Assembly: GCF_000601455.1 (NCBI RefSeq)
Contig: NZ_AZQP01000002.1
Coordinates: 62,001 to 126,000, forward strand
Direction of reading: 5' to 3'
Length of the DNA stretch: 64,000 nt
From: Fervidicella metallireducens AeB
Lineage (GTDB): Bacteria > Bacillota > Clostridia > Clostridiales > Caloramatoraceae
Position 1 is the stretch's first letter. Each line of letters begins with the position of its first letter. Below, in pieces: positions 8,591 through 17,605 of the stretch. Under the pieces are notes generated by a model. The model was not told the DNA's origin and did not search any database. It was given only the letters and a program-made list of their open reading frames with translations. The position numbers and the translations under genes are program-made.

Positions 8591-11500
8591 GTGATTAAGA
8601 AAAAAATGACTAGGAAATTGACGTCTTTGTTCCTTGTCTTTGTTATGGTCTTAAACTTTTTCAGTATAAGCATTCCAGTTCAAGCAGCTCAACCAGATAC
8701 AGTAGCTTCATGGGACTATATATCAGCACCAACTTCCTATCCAATTCCTGCAACAGGGGGGACATATAAGGACACTGCATTTTTAAAGAATTTTAAGGAT
8801 GCTACCCCTAGTTATAGTGCAGTAAGTTTATCAATTAACGGATGGGATAATGGCACTAATACAAAGTATTGGCAGATTGAGTTTTCAACAAAGGGATATG
8901 ACAATTTAATTTTATCTGCAAAGACCCGTTCTTCTTCAACAGGGCCTAGGGACTTTAAATTAATATACAGCGTAGATGAAGGAAACACGTGGGCTGATGT
9001 TCCAAATAGCACATATGCAATAACAGGTACTACTCTAAACAACTACATGTCAGCAATTAATTTGCCAAGTGAGATTTCAAACAAAGATAAGGTTTATATT
9101 AGATTTATAATGACATCTAATGCTTCAAGTTCATCTACTACTGTTCTTGAAGTTGCGCCAACAGGAACAAGTAACATAAATAATATATCAGTTACAGGAA
9201 CACCAGTTTCAAATGCTGAAACTGTGGCAGGTATTGAGGCATCTCCTGAAAGCGGAAATGAAATTGCTCTTGGATCTAAGGTTGCTCTTTACTGTGCAAC
9301 TGAAGGTGCAACTATTATGTATTCTATAAATGACAGTGAATTTACACCATATAACCCAGAAACACAGATTACTCTTACAACACTTCCTGCAACTATTAAG
9401 GCCTATGGAATGAAGGAAGGATTAAATAACAGCGTTGTATCTACATTCAACTATACTCAAGGGAAGACTTTATCAGTTACTGCAAATCCAAACGGCGGTG
9501 CTGTAATTTTGCATAAAGCAGTTATGTTATCATGCGAGACACCAAATTCAACAATTAAATATTCACTTGATGATGGTGTAAATTGGAATGATTATACTGA
9601 GCCAATAATTCTAAGGCAACTTCCTACAACAATTAAAGCATATGCAAAGGCAGAGGGGTTATTGGACAGCCCAATTTCAACATTTAGCTTTACTCAAAAG
9701 GTAAATACTGAATACAATATATATTTTGGACAAATACATTCGCATACAACTAACTCTGATGGTCTAGGGACACTTGATGATGCTTATAGCTATGCAAAGA
9801 ACACAGCAAAGCTTGACTTTTTTGCAGTGACTGACCATTCTAATTCCTTTGATAATGCTCTAATATCAAGCATGGCTGATGGATCAAAGAGCACAAAGTG
9901 GCTAAATGGAAGGGATGCAGCAGATAGATATACTGGCAACACTTTTGTTGGTATTTATGCCTATGAAATGACGTGGTCTAATGGAACTGGGCATATAAAC
10001 ACATTTAATACACCTGGTTTTGAGACTCGTGATAATGCAAAGTATAAACAGCCAGATGGCCTAAAACAGTATTATGATCTTTTGAAGTTATTCCCAGATT
10101 CAATTTCACAGATGAACCATCCAGGGCCAACCTTTGGAGATTTTAATGATTTTGCATATTATGACCCACAAATAGATAAGTTGATTACCTTAATTGAAGT
10201 AGGAAATGGAGAAGGAGCTATAGGAAGCAGTGGATATTTCCCATCCTATGAGTATTATCAAAGGGCACTTGATAAGGGCTGGCACCTTGCACCTACAAAT
10301 AACCAGGATAATCACCTTGGAAAATGGGGAACAGCAAATACAGGAAGGACTGTTGTGTTAGCAGATAGTTTAACAAGGGATAATATATATGACGCAATGA
10401 GGAACATGAGGGTTTATGCTACTGAAGATAACAATTTAAAAATTAATTATACATTAAATGGCGAGATAATGGGAACTATTTTTGAAAGCAAGCCTGAAAG
10501 CGTAAATATTAAAGTTGATATTGAAGATCCAGATAACGAAGCTCTTGGAAAGATTTCAGTAATTGCAAATGGTGGGAAGGTAGTTGCAACGAAAATTGTT
10601 ACAGCTAATAAGGATTTAATAGAATTTAACCTTTCGGCAAATTATTCATATTACTATATAAGGGTTGATGAGGCTGATAAGGATATTGCAGTTACAGCAC
10701 CAGTATGGATTGGAGAGGTTGATAAGGCTGGAATTTCAAAGACTTTTGGAAGCACAACACTACCAATTAAGGGTGAGAGCTTTAAGATAACTTCAAATCT
10801 ATTTAACAATGAAAATTATCCAATGGAAATAACAAGTTTGGTTTATTCAATTAATGGCAATGTAATAAACGAAGCACATGATCTAGCTGCAGTTGCATCC
10901 TTAGGAGCCGCTGCATATTCATTTGATTATACTCCGCCGGCTTCAGGAAAATTTAATATCGATGTTAAGATGATGGCAAGGATAAATGGAGTTGAAAAGA
11001 TTTTCACTGATGTTTTGAAGGTAGAGGTAGTTGATCCTTTAGTGACTACAAAGGTTGTTGTTGATGCAACTCATTACAATGACTACGTATATGGGTATTA
11101 CGCAAATAATTTAAACAACTTTACAACCATTGCAAACAGTCAAAAGATTGCTGTAAACATTGAAAAGAACAAGCTTACTGATGAAGTTTTAAAGGATGCA
11201 CAGCTTTTAATAATTACAGCACCAGCTAAAAAAGCAGGAACAGTAAATGGTATATCATATCAGCCGCAGAGCTTCAGTGATGAGGATATTGCAGTTGTGA
11301 AAAGGTTTGTAGATAGAGGCGGAAATTTAATTGTTTGTGGAATTGCAGACTACCAGGATGGAACAGGCGAATATCAAACTTCAACACAGATGAATAGACT
11401 TTTAGAAGGAATTGGAGCCTCTACAAGATTTAACAACGATGAAGTTGTTGATGATATTAATAAGTTAAATAATCAAAACTATAGGCTTGCCTTTAGAAAC

Positions 11501-12775
11501 TATAATTTTAATTCACCTTATTTGAATGGTGTTTTACCAGAACAGAATTATAGCTTTTATAGTGGTTGTTCATTGAATATTGATGAAAATTCACTTAATA
11601 CAGGAAGGGCTACTTGGCTAGTTAAGGGATATGACACAACAAGGTCAATAGATTCTAATAAAAATGTAGCAGGAGTTTCACTTCCAGAGGGAAGTGTATA
11701 TGCACTTGCAGTAGAAAACCTTCCAGGTGGAGGAAAGATGTTTATTGGGGGAACAGTGTTTATATCAGACTTTGAAGTAAAAGTTCAGCTTGATAATTCT
11801 GCTCAGCTTCAAAACAGCAACTACAATATTACTTTAAACATATTAGACTCAATTAAGAAGGTTATACCAGTAACTCCAATAGCAAATGTTAGAGAAGGAC
11901 AAAAGGGAGATGTATACTGCGTAGAAGGAACGGTAACTGCAGGTAAGACTCCTTCTGATAACGCCTTCTTTGACACTTTATATATTCAGGATTCTACAGG
12001 TGGTATTAATCTTTTCCCGATTTCAGATGGGAATATAATGGTTGGCCAAAGGGTAAGAGCCATTGGAACATTGGATGAGTATCAGGGAGATTTGGAATTA
12101 AGGGTGATTGAATATTCAGTAACAGATATCTCAGTAAATCCTATAGATCCCACATTATTGTCAACTAAGGATGCCATGGACAGTAAGTTTGGTGGGTTAT
12201 TGGTAAAGGTTATTGGAAAAGTAACTAGGATGGATAGTCAAAATATTTATGTAGATGATGGTACTGGGGAAGCACGTGTATTCCTTGATGGATATATAGG
12301 AGATGGAAGTGGAGATTCTACAAAGGCTGGCAAATGGGATGAAAGAATTAAGGTTGGAAGCAAGATAAGTGCAATTGGATTGGCTTCTGTTGATCCTTTT
12401 GGACCAAGGTTAAGGGTTAGAAATACTTCAGAGGTTGTTTGGATTGAGGATTCACCACAAAGGGATGATTTTGAAATAATAACTACTGAAGTGCCAGAAA
12501 AGATTATAAAGGGTCAGGATGTAAGAATAAGCATTAAAGGAATAAACTATACTAAACAAGACAAAAGGGTTGCTTTGATTGTTGCTTTATATGATGAAAA
12601 TGATAAGATGCTGCTCTATGGGGCATCACAACAGATAATTAAGGTTACTGATAGTGCTACATTAACTGTTATGATGAGCATACCAAATGTTCAAGGTAAG
12701 CTGAAAATAAAGTACTTTATTTGGGAATCTTTAGATAATATGATTCCGCTTTCAGATATGCATGAAATTGAATAG
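8591..12775 (+). CDS. Secreted CehA/McbA-type PHP metallohydrolase, multidomain
   Basis: A 1394-residue exported protein starting at GTG, with GGGAGGGG 7 nt upstream. Visible parts are: signal peptide (1-31, ending IPVQAA); a beta-rich N-terminal domain (about 35-205); two tandem chitobiase/Fn3-like modules (about 213-287 and 294-372) with the pattern 'YSxxD...xYxxPIxLxxLPxTIKAY'; and a PHP-type domain (about 376-700) with GQIHSHTTNSDG, FFAVTDHS and DNHLGKW supplying the expected metal-binding His/Asp residues. Then come Ig-like segments, a flavodoxin/GATase-like segment (about 820-930, RGGNLIVCGIADYQD), and an OB-fold domain (about 1097-1175) as in extracellular nuclease-associated proteins. 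CehA/McbA enzymes hydrolyse carbamate or phosphoester bonds, but the substrate here cannot be read from the sequence. It is probably co-transcribed with the preceding secreted protein. Confidence 0.8.
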   Translation: MIKKKMTRKLTSLFLVFVMVLNFFSISIPVQAAQPDTVASWDYISAPTSYPIPATGGTYKDTAFLKNFKDATPSYSAVSLSINGWDNGTNTKYWQIEFSTKGYDNLILSAKTRSSSTGPRDFKLIYSVDEGNTWADVPNSTYAITGTTLNNYMSAINLPSEISNKDKVYIRFIMTSNASSSSTTVLEVAPTGTSNINNISVTGTPVSNAETVAGIEASPESGNEIALGSKVALYCATEGATIMYSINDSEFTPYNPETQITLTTLPATIKAYGMKEGLNNSVVSTFNYTQGKTLSVTANPNGGAVILHKAVMLSCETPNSTIKYSLDDGVNWNDYTEPIILRQLPTTIKAYAKAEGLLDSPISTFSFTQKVNTEYNIYFGQIHSHTTNSDGLGTLDDAYSYAKNTAKLDFFAVTDHSNSFDNALISSMADGSKSTKWLNGRDAADRYTGNTFVGIYAYEMTWSNGTGHINTFNTPGFETRDNAKYKQPDGLKQYYDLLKLFPDSISQMNHPGPTFGDFNDFAYYDPQIDKLITLIEVGNGEGAIGSSGYFPSYEYYQRALDKGWHLAPTNNQDNHLGKWGTANTGRTVVLADSLTRDNIYDAMRNMRVYATEDNNLKINYTLNGEIMGTIFESKPESVNIKVDIEDPDNEALGKISVIANGGKVVATKIVTANKDLIEFNLSANYSYYYIRVDEADKDIAVTAPVWIGEVDKAGISKTFGSTTLPIKGESFKITSNLFNNENYPMEITSLVYSINGNVINEAHDLAAVASLGAAAYSFDYTPPASGKFNIDVKMMARINGVEKIFTDVLKVEVVDPLVTTKVVVDATHYNDYVYGYYANNLNNFTTIANSQKIAVNIEKNKLTDEVLKDAQLLIITAPAKKAGTVNGISYQPQSFSDEDIAVVKRFVDRGGNLIVCGIADYQDGTGEYQTSTQMNRLLEGIGASTRFNNDEVVDDINKLNNQNYRLAFRNYNFNSPYLNGVLPEQNYSFYSGCSLNIDENSLNTGRATWLVKGYDTTRSIDSNKNVAGVSLPEGSVYALAVENLPGGGKMFIGGTVFISDFEVKVQLDNSAQLQNSNYNITLNILDSIKKVIPVTPIANVREGQKGDVYCVEGTVTAGKTPSDNAFFDTLYIQDSTGGINLFPISDGNIMVGQRVRAIGTLDEYQGDLELRVIEYSVTDISVNPIDPTLLSTKDAMDSKFGGLLVKVIGKVTRMDSQNIYVDDGTGEARVFLDGYIGDGSGDSTKAGKWDERIKVGSKISAIGLASVDPFGPRLRVRNTSEVVWIEDSPQRDDFEIITTEVPEKIIKGQDVRISIKGINYTKQDKRVALIVALYDENDKMLLYGASQQIIKVTDSATLTVMMSIPNVQGKLKIKYFIWESLDNMIPLSDMHEIE

Positions 12776-12780
12776 AAAAA

Positions 12781-12802
12781 TAGGCAGGCTTAGTCCTGCC
12801 TA
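12781..12802 (+). terminator. Hairpin after the metallohydrolase gene
   Basis: Arms TAGGCAGG and CCTGCCTA around a 6-nt loop, followed by a modest T-rich stretch (ATAACTTTT). Confidence 0.7.
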
Positions 12803-12845
12803 TAACTTTTAATATGGAAAAATAATAACAATCATAAGGATACAT

Positions 12846-12874
12846 TTGATTTAAACTGAATAACATGGTATATT
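12846..12874 (+). promoter_or_regulatory. Promoter upstream of ireB
   Basis: TTGATT at 12846-12851, 17-nt spacer, TATATT at 12869-12874; 36 nt upstream of the ireB ATG. Confidence 0.6.
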
Positions 12875-12910
12875 AAAATTAAACATACTAGAGAGAAAGG
12901 TGTGGTTTGA

Positions 12911-13165
12911 ATGACCGAACGCCATGAAGGTACTATGAAATTCAGCTTTAAAATGGAAGAAAAGAATAAAACAAAAGAAATTTTAAAAGAAGTGTATAAT
13001 GCCCTTCAGGAAAAGGGATATAGCCCAATAAATCAATTGGTAGGATATATTTTATCAGGGGACCCTACTTATATAACTAGTCATAATAATGCAAGGGGAC
13101 TTATAAGAAAACTTGAGAGGGACGAAATCTTAGAAGAACTTTTAAGAAGTTACCTTAAGGATTAG
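12911..13165 (+). CDS. ireB: IreB family regulatory phosphoprotein (UPF0297)
   Basis: An 84-residue protein matching IreB/UPF0297 throughout ([61 protein letters not shown]). In Enterococcus, IreB is phosphorylated on Thr by the kinase IreK and lowers cephalosporin resistance. The family is widespread in Firmicutes and normally sits between alaS and ruvX, as here, though two secreted-protein genes and a membrane protein now separate the set. It is full length. The N-terminal [12 protein letters not shown] region carries the conserved Thr residues of the phosphorylated segment. Confidence 0.92.
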   Translation: MTERHEGTMKFSFKMEEKNKTKEILKEVYNALQEKGYSPINQLVGYILSGDPTYITSHNNARGLIRKLERDEILEELLRSYLKD

Positions 13166-13192
13166 TTTAATATTATTTAGAGGGTGCTAAAG

Positions 13193-14790
13193 ATGTTAAA
13201 AAAAATACTGGTGTTGTTTTTTGGTTTTTTCAGTATAATTTTTTCTGTTAACGCTAAGGAGCGATACATAATATTTATAGAAAACATCACCATTGAACAA
13301 CTTAGTATTTATGAGGAAACAAAGGAAATAATGGAGAATTCAGTAACTGCCTTGTCTATTCAAAGAACAAACGGAGGGGAGTTTGGTTTTTTCAAGAGCC
13401 TGGTAAATGAAAAACCAGCTGAATTAAAGGAAGAAGATGTTCCTGAATATATAAATGATATAGAAGCCAATAATGTGATTATAAAGGGTTATGTTGAAAA
13501 AGACGGTACATTGTATGTGCCGTCTAAATTTTTGCTTTCTGGACAACCTGACAGGGATAGGATATACATATATCATATAAGTTCATTAGGGGAATTAGAG
13601 GATTTTTTACAACAAATAAAAGACAAAAAAAATAAAGTCATATTGATTATTTCATGGAAAAGGTATTCGGAAAAAAGATATGAAAGATTTCTATTGCCAT
13701 TGATTTATTACGATGGAGAGAATGGGGGAATTTTTTATTCTGAAACAACAAAAAATATGGGCATATTAGATTATAAAAATATTAATAACATTATAAAAGG
13801 TAATTTTAAGGATTTAAAAATTGTTAAGGGAAATTTAAATGACATATATGTAAAAAGAATTTTACTTCTGAACCAAAAAAGAGACTTTCTAAAACTATTC
13901 AGCTACTTTATATGTGTAATAACCCTGTTTAATGTTTTATTGCTAAAGGTAAATAATTCAGAAAGGATACCATATTTAAGCCTTTCTATAATAATGATTC
14001 CAATTATGGTGCTGATAGAACCTTTATTTCTTTTGGATAATTTTATTTTAAAAGTGATTTTAATAGCTGTTGGAACGTTAATATTAGTTTTGTGTGTAGA
14101 GAAAAGTGGTGTATATATTCCAATAATACTGTTTTTAATTGTTATTTATGGGGATGCTCTGACAACCAACTATCTTTTAAAAAATTCCCTCTTAAGCTAT
14201 GAACCCTCATTAGGAGCAAGGTTTTATGGGATAGCAACGAATACCTGGGAATTATAATTGCCTATAATTTTATGATAAGCAAAAGGCTTAAATCTAAAAC
14301 ACAGTGGACTATATGGTTTCTTAATGGATTGTTGTTATTATCAAGTAAATGCGGAAGCAACTTTGGAGGGTTTTTAACATGTTTTGGCCTTACTATAATT
14401 ACAGCACCTTTAGTAATTATTTTAACACTCCTGTTTTTTGCAGCCTTTATAATATTAAAATCGGATAATCATATAAATGTTTTTTTCAGAAATGTTTTAA
14501 CAGGAAACAGGGAATACATTTTAACTGTATTGAAAAGTAAGTTATACACCCAAAGGAGACTTATAACTTTTAATAGATGGACAGTAATAACAGCTGCAAC
14601 TGCAGCAGTGTTTATATATGAAGTTTTAAGGGGAAAACTCAATTTTAGTGGAAATAAGTTTATTTTTGTGTTATGTTGTATTTTGATAACATTTCTGAAT
14701 GACTCAGGAATAGTATCCCTTGCTTTATTTTTAACTTTATATGTAAACTACCTTTTCTTTATTAACTGTATTGAAAAGATTAATGATTGA
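13193..14790 (+). pseudogene. Conserved membrane protein, frameshifted near 14234
   Basis: Two adjacent reading frames form one broken gene. The first (ATG 13193, after GAGGGTG; the track-like upstream GTG at 13184 is less likely) encodes a signal peptide, an extracytoplasmic domain of about 200 residues, and several helices. It then runs out of frame as GARFYGIATNTWEL and stops at 14257. Adding one G beside the G at 14234 gives GARFYGIGNEYLGIIIAYNF and joins straight into the second frame (14272-14790), which has four further helices. The restored protein would be about 532 residues. The motif GAR(F/Y)YGIGNEY is, from memory, a hallmark of an uncharacterised clostridial membrane family; no function is assigned. 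Either a real pseudogene or a one-base sequencing deletion. Confidence 0.85.
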
Positions 14791-14806
14791 GTATCTGGAG
14801 GATATT

Positions 14807-15757
14807 ATGGAGTATATAAGATTAGGCAAGTCAAAGCTTGTGGTTTCAAAACTTTGTTTTGGTGGATTAACCGTAGGCCCCCTTCAGGCTGATTTACCTG
14901 TAGAAGAAGGAGCTAAGGTTATTGCACATGCCTTTAATTTGGGTGTTAACTTTATTGATACTGCTAAGTTATATAAAACTAATCCTTATATAAAAAGAGC
15001 AATGGAGCTGTCTTGCAACAAAGAAATATTAATTGCATCAAAATCCTATGATTACACATATGAAGGTATGAGGGACAGTTTAAAAGAGACATTGGAAGAA
15101 CTAGGACTTAAAAGAATGGCTTTGTTTATGTTACATGAACAGGAGAGCAGATTAACACTAAAAGGTCACGAAGAAGCTCTAAGATATTTAGTAGAAGCAA
15201 AAAAATGTGGATTGATAGATGCTGTAGGTGTTTCAACCCACGCAGTTGAGGTTGTAGAGGCAGTATGCAGTATGGATGAAGTTGATGTTGTGCATCCTAT
15301 AGTTAATATTAAGGGACTTGGAATAATTGACGGAAGTATAGATGAAATGCTTGCAGCAATTGAAAAAGCATATAAATGCGGTAAGGGAATATATGCAATG
15401 AAACCCCTTGGCGGAGGGAATTTAATGGCATCAGCTGATGAATGCTTTAATTTCGTATTAAATAATCCTTACATTCATTCCATAGCCGTTGGAATGCAGA
15501 CCATTGATGAGGTAAATGCAAACGTATTACGCTTTGAAGGAAAAACAATTGATGAAGGATTAAGGGAAAAACTTAAAAACAGAACAAAACACCTACATAT
15601 AGATTTTTGGTGTGAAGGCTGTGGAAGCTGCGTTAAAGCATGTAAAAACAAGGCTTTAGAAATATCAGATAATAAGGTGATTGTAAATAAGGAGAAATGT
15701 GTTTTATGTGGGTATTGCTCTGCATATTGCCCAAATTTTTGTATTAAAATAGTTTGA
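14807..15757 (+). CDS. Aldo/keto reductase with C-terminal 2x[4Fe-4S] ferredoxin domain
   Basis: A 316-residue protein. Residues about 1-255 form an aldo/keto reductase barrel (LGKSKLVVSKLCFGG, FNLGVNFIDTAKLY with the catalytic Asp/Tyr region, MKPLGGGNL, HSIAVGMQTIDEV). Residues about 265-316 hold two ferredoxin-like Cys sets, CEGCGSCVKAC and CVLCGYCSAYCP. Such AKR-ferredoxin fusions are common in anaerobes and may couple carbonyl reduction to a low-potential electron carrier; the substrate is unknown. The ATG at 14807 with GGAGG 5 nt upstream is chosen; the longer frame from 14771 would overlap the previous gene and lacks a ribosome site. It is followed 12 nt later by ruvX. Confidence 0.88.
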   Translation: MEYIRLGKSKLVVSKLCFGGLTVGPLQADLPVEEGAKVIAHAFNLGVNFIDTAKLYKTNPYIKRAMELSCNKEILIASKSYDYTYEGMRDSLKETLEELGLKRMALFMLHEQESRLTLKGHEEALRYLVEAKKCGLIDAVGVSTHAVEVVEAVCSMDEVDVVHPIVNIKGLGIIDGSIDEMLAAIEKAYKCGKGIYAMKPLGGGNLMASADECFNFVLNNPYIHSIAVGMQTIDEVNANVLRFEGKTIDEGLREKLKNRTKHLHIDFWCEGCGSCVKACKNKALEISDNKVIVNKEKCVLCGYCSAYCPNFCIKIV

Positions 15758-15769
15758 GGGAGGATATTA

Positions 15770-16183
15770 ATGAGAGTATTAGGACTAGACATAGGAGAAA
15801 AAACAATAGGTGTTGCAGTCAGCGATCCAATGGGCTGGACAGCACAGGGAATAAAAACAATTAGAAGAACAGGTATTAAAAACGATATAAAAGAAATAAT
15901 AGATATTGTAAAAGAGTATAATGTTGAAAAGATTGTAGCAGGTCTTCCTAAAAATATGAATGGAACATTAGGGCCTATGAGTGAAAAAATTATGAATTTC
16001 TGTGAAAAATTAAAAAATAAATCTGGTCTGGAAATAATTTATCAGGATGAAAGATTAACTACTGTTGCTGCAGAAAGAATGCTTATAGGAGCCGATGTTT
16101 CAAGAAAAAAGAGAAAGGAAGTAATTGACACAGTTGCCGCTACATATATACTACAAGGATATCTTGATAGGATAGGCAAATAA
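15770..16183 (+). CDS. ruvX: Holliday junction resolvase RuvX / YqgF
   Basis: A 137-residue RNase H-fold protein with the family motifs [20 protein letters not shown] (first catalytic Asp), [14 protein letters not shown], and [15 protein letters not shown], ending with [21 protein letters not shown], the last acidic residue. YqgF proteins act in 16S rRNA 5'-end processing and possibly recombination. GGGAGG lies upstream. The position downstream of ireB and upstream of DUF1292 is the usual Firmicute order. Confidence 0.95.
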   Translation: MRVLGLDIGEKTIGVAVSDPMGWTAQGIKTIRRTGIKNDIKEIIDIVKEYNVEKIVAGLPKNMNGTLGPMSEKIMNFCEKLKNKSGLEIIYQDERLTTVAAERMLIGADVSRKKRKEVIDTVAATYILQGYLDRIGK

Positions 16184-16245
16184 AGGTTGACAATTATATC
16201 CTCAAACATTACAATTACAGTATATTAAAAATCGAGGTGATTTAA

Positions 16246-16521
16246 ATGGAGAACATGGAAAACATGGAAAACGTAGTTGTTCTAACTGATGAAAATGGTG
16301 TAGAAACTAAATTCGAAGTTATAACAGCTCTTGAAGTTGATGGAAAGGAATATTTTGTTCTTTATCCTGTAGATTCAGAAGAAGATGATGCAGTTGTGTT
16401 CAGACTAGATACAAACGAAGATGGCGAAGAAATGCTTGCTGAAATTGAAGATGATGAAGAATTTGAAAAGGTAGCTCAAGCTTATGAAGAATGGCTTGAA
16501 GCAGAAGACGACGAAGAGTAA
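16246..16521 (+). CDS. DUF1292 domain protein
   Basis: A 91-residue, very acidic protein of the DUF1292 (YrzB-like) family: VVLTDENGVETKFEVITALEVDGKEYFVLYPV, EEDDAVVFRLD, then an Asp/Glu-rich C-terminus. Its function is not established. The N-terminus is a triple repeat MENMENMEN, so three in-frame ATGs compete; 16246 is best placed behind GAGGTG. The conserved ireB-ruvX-DUF1292 order supports it as real. Confidence 0.9.
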   Translation: MENMENMENVVVLTDENGVETKFEVITALEVDGKEYFVLYPVDSEEDDAVVFRLDTNEDGEEMLAEIEDDEEFEKVAQAYEEWLEAEDDEE

Positions 16522-16528
16522 TTAATGA

Positions 16529-16554
16529 GGATATACCTATAGGTATATCCTTTT
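16529..16554 (+). terminator. Hairpin after DUF1292 gene
   Basis: Arms GGATATACC and GGTATATCC around TATA, then TTTT. It ends about 17 nt before the sfsA ATG, so some read-through into sfsA is possible. Confidence 0.7.
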
Positions 16555-16570
16555 CATATGGGGTGAAATT

Positions 16571-17257
16571 ATGACTGTTAAAATCGAGGGAGACAAGGTT
16601 TTGGGAATATTTATAGAAAGACCAAATCGTTTTGAGGCACTTGTTAATATAGATGGCAGTATAGAAAGGGTTCATGTTCCAAACACTGGGAGAATGAGAG
16701 AGATGCTTTTTCCAGGAACAGAGGTTATCCTTGTAAAGTCTCAGAATCCTAATCGAAAGACTAGATATAGTCTTATGTTTGTATATAAAAATAATCATTT
16801 AATATGTATAAATTCAGCATTAGCTAATAAGGTTTTTGAAGATGCTTTGTTAACAGGAAAAATAAAATGGCTAAATGGGAAGATCAAAAGAGAAGTAACT
16901 TACAATAATAGCAGAATAGATTTTTTTATAGAGGGTGAAGAAAAAACACTTCTTGAAGTAAAGTGTGCAACCTATGAAGAAAACAAAATAACAATGTTTC
17001 CAGATGCACCTACAGACAGGGGAAAAAGGCATATAGATGAACTTATAAAGGCAAAAAAAGAAGGATTTGGTGCTGCCATTGTAGTTATTGCATTTATGGA
17101 TTATGTAGAGGAATTCACTCCTAATTATAAAATAGATAAGGCCTTTGGAGAGAAGCTTAAAGAGGCTTATGATAATGGGGTAATAGTTAAAGCTTATAAA
17201 TGTTCTATCAGTGTTGATGAAATATCTATAAAAGAAGAGATAAAGATTTATTTTTAA
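16571..17257 (+). CDS. sfsA: Sugar fermentation stimulation protein SfsA
   Basis: A 228-residue SfsA homologue with the nuclease-like core: RPNRFEALVNIDG, HVPNTGRMREMLFPG, LLEVKCATYEENKITMFPDAPTDRGKRHIDEL (the D/ExK-type active-site segment), and AAIVVIAFMD. SfsA resembles DNA- or sugar-metabolism regulators with an endonuclease fold; its role in Gram-positives is unclear. It is full length, with GGGGTG 7 nt before the ATG. It is transcribed toward the Fur-controlled feo region. Confidence 0.93.
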   Translation: MTVKIEGDKVLGIFIERPNRFEALVNIDGSIERVHVPNTGRMREMLFPGTEVILVKSQNPNRKTRYSLMFVYKNNHLICINSALANKVFEDALLTGKIKWLNGKIKREVTYNNSRIDFFIEGEEKTLLEVKCATYEENKITMFPDAPTDRGKRHIDELIKAKKEGFGAAIVVIAFMDYVEEFTPNYKIDKAFGEKLKEAYDNGVIVKAYKCSISVDEISIKEEIKIYF

Positions 17258-17259
17258 TA

Positions 17260-17288
17260 TTGACAATCATTATCAATAGGGTTAAAAT
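17260..17288 (+). promoter_or_regulatory. Promoter overlapped by a Fur box upstream of feoAB
   Basis: TTGACA at 17260-17265, 17-nt spacer, TAAAAT at 17283-17288. The spacer and -35 contain TATTGACAATCATTATC (17258-17274), which matches 15 of 17 bases of the Fur consensus tail TAATGATAATCATTATC. Fur bound there would block RNA polymerase. Confidence 0.75.
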
Positions 17289-17290
17289 AG

Positions 17291-17318
17291 AATTGAGATT
17301 AATTCTCAATTATTTTTT
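17291..17318 (+). terminator. Hairpin with T-run between sfsA and feoA
   Basis: Perfect arms AATTGAGA and TCTCAATT around TTAAT, followed by ATTTTTT. It could be the sfsA terminator, but it lies 3 nt after the -10 of the Fur-overlapped promoter, so it would also sit at the very start of that transcript. It may instead be an operator. Confidence 0.5.
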
Positions 17319-17329
17319 CGCTACATAGT

Positions 17330-17348
17330 GATAATGAATATCAATAGC
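17330..17348 (+). promoter_or_regulatory. Second Fur box upstream of feoA
   Basis: GATAATGAATATCAATAGC matches about 15 of 19 positions of the Fur consensus GATAATGATAATCATTATC. It is 21 nt before the feoA ATG. Confidence 0.65.
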
Positions 17349-17368
17349 AATATAAGGAGGGGGTTCCT

Positions 17369-17605
17369 ATGACATTAGATAAAGCAAAAAAAGGTCAGAC
17401 TGTTATTATAAAAAATATAAATGATAATGAAATAAGGGTGCAGGCTATAAGGTTAGGGCTATATGAAGGTGCACATGTCAATTGCTCAGGTAAAATACCA
17501 TTTGGGCCTGTGATTTTAAGTAATAGATTACAAGAGATAGCTGTAGGAAGGGAACTGGCAAAAAGAATTACAATTGAGGTGTGTGACTTAAAGGAGGGAG
17601 CATAA
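17369..17605 (+). CDS. feoA: Ferrous iron transport protein A (FeoA)
   Basis: A 78-residue SH3-like FeoA (TLDKAKKGQTVIIKNI, IRVQAIRLGLYEGAHVNC, GPVILSNRLQEIAVGRELAKRI). FeoA is a small cytosolic partner needed for FeoB-driven Fe(II) uptake. AAGGAGGGGG precedes the ATG. The stop overlaps the feoB start by one base (TAATG), so the two are translationally coupled. Two Fur boxes upstream imply iron repression. Confidence 0.94.
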   Translation: MTLDKAKKGQTVIIKNINDNEIRVQAIRLGLYEGAHVNCSGKIPFGPVILSNRLQEIAVGRELAKRITIEVCDLKEGA

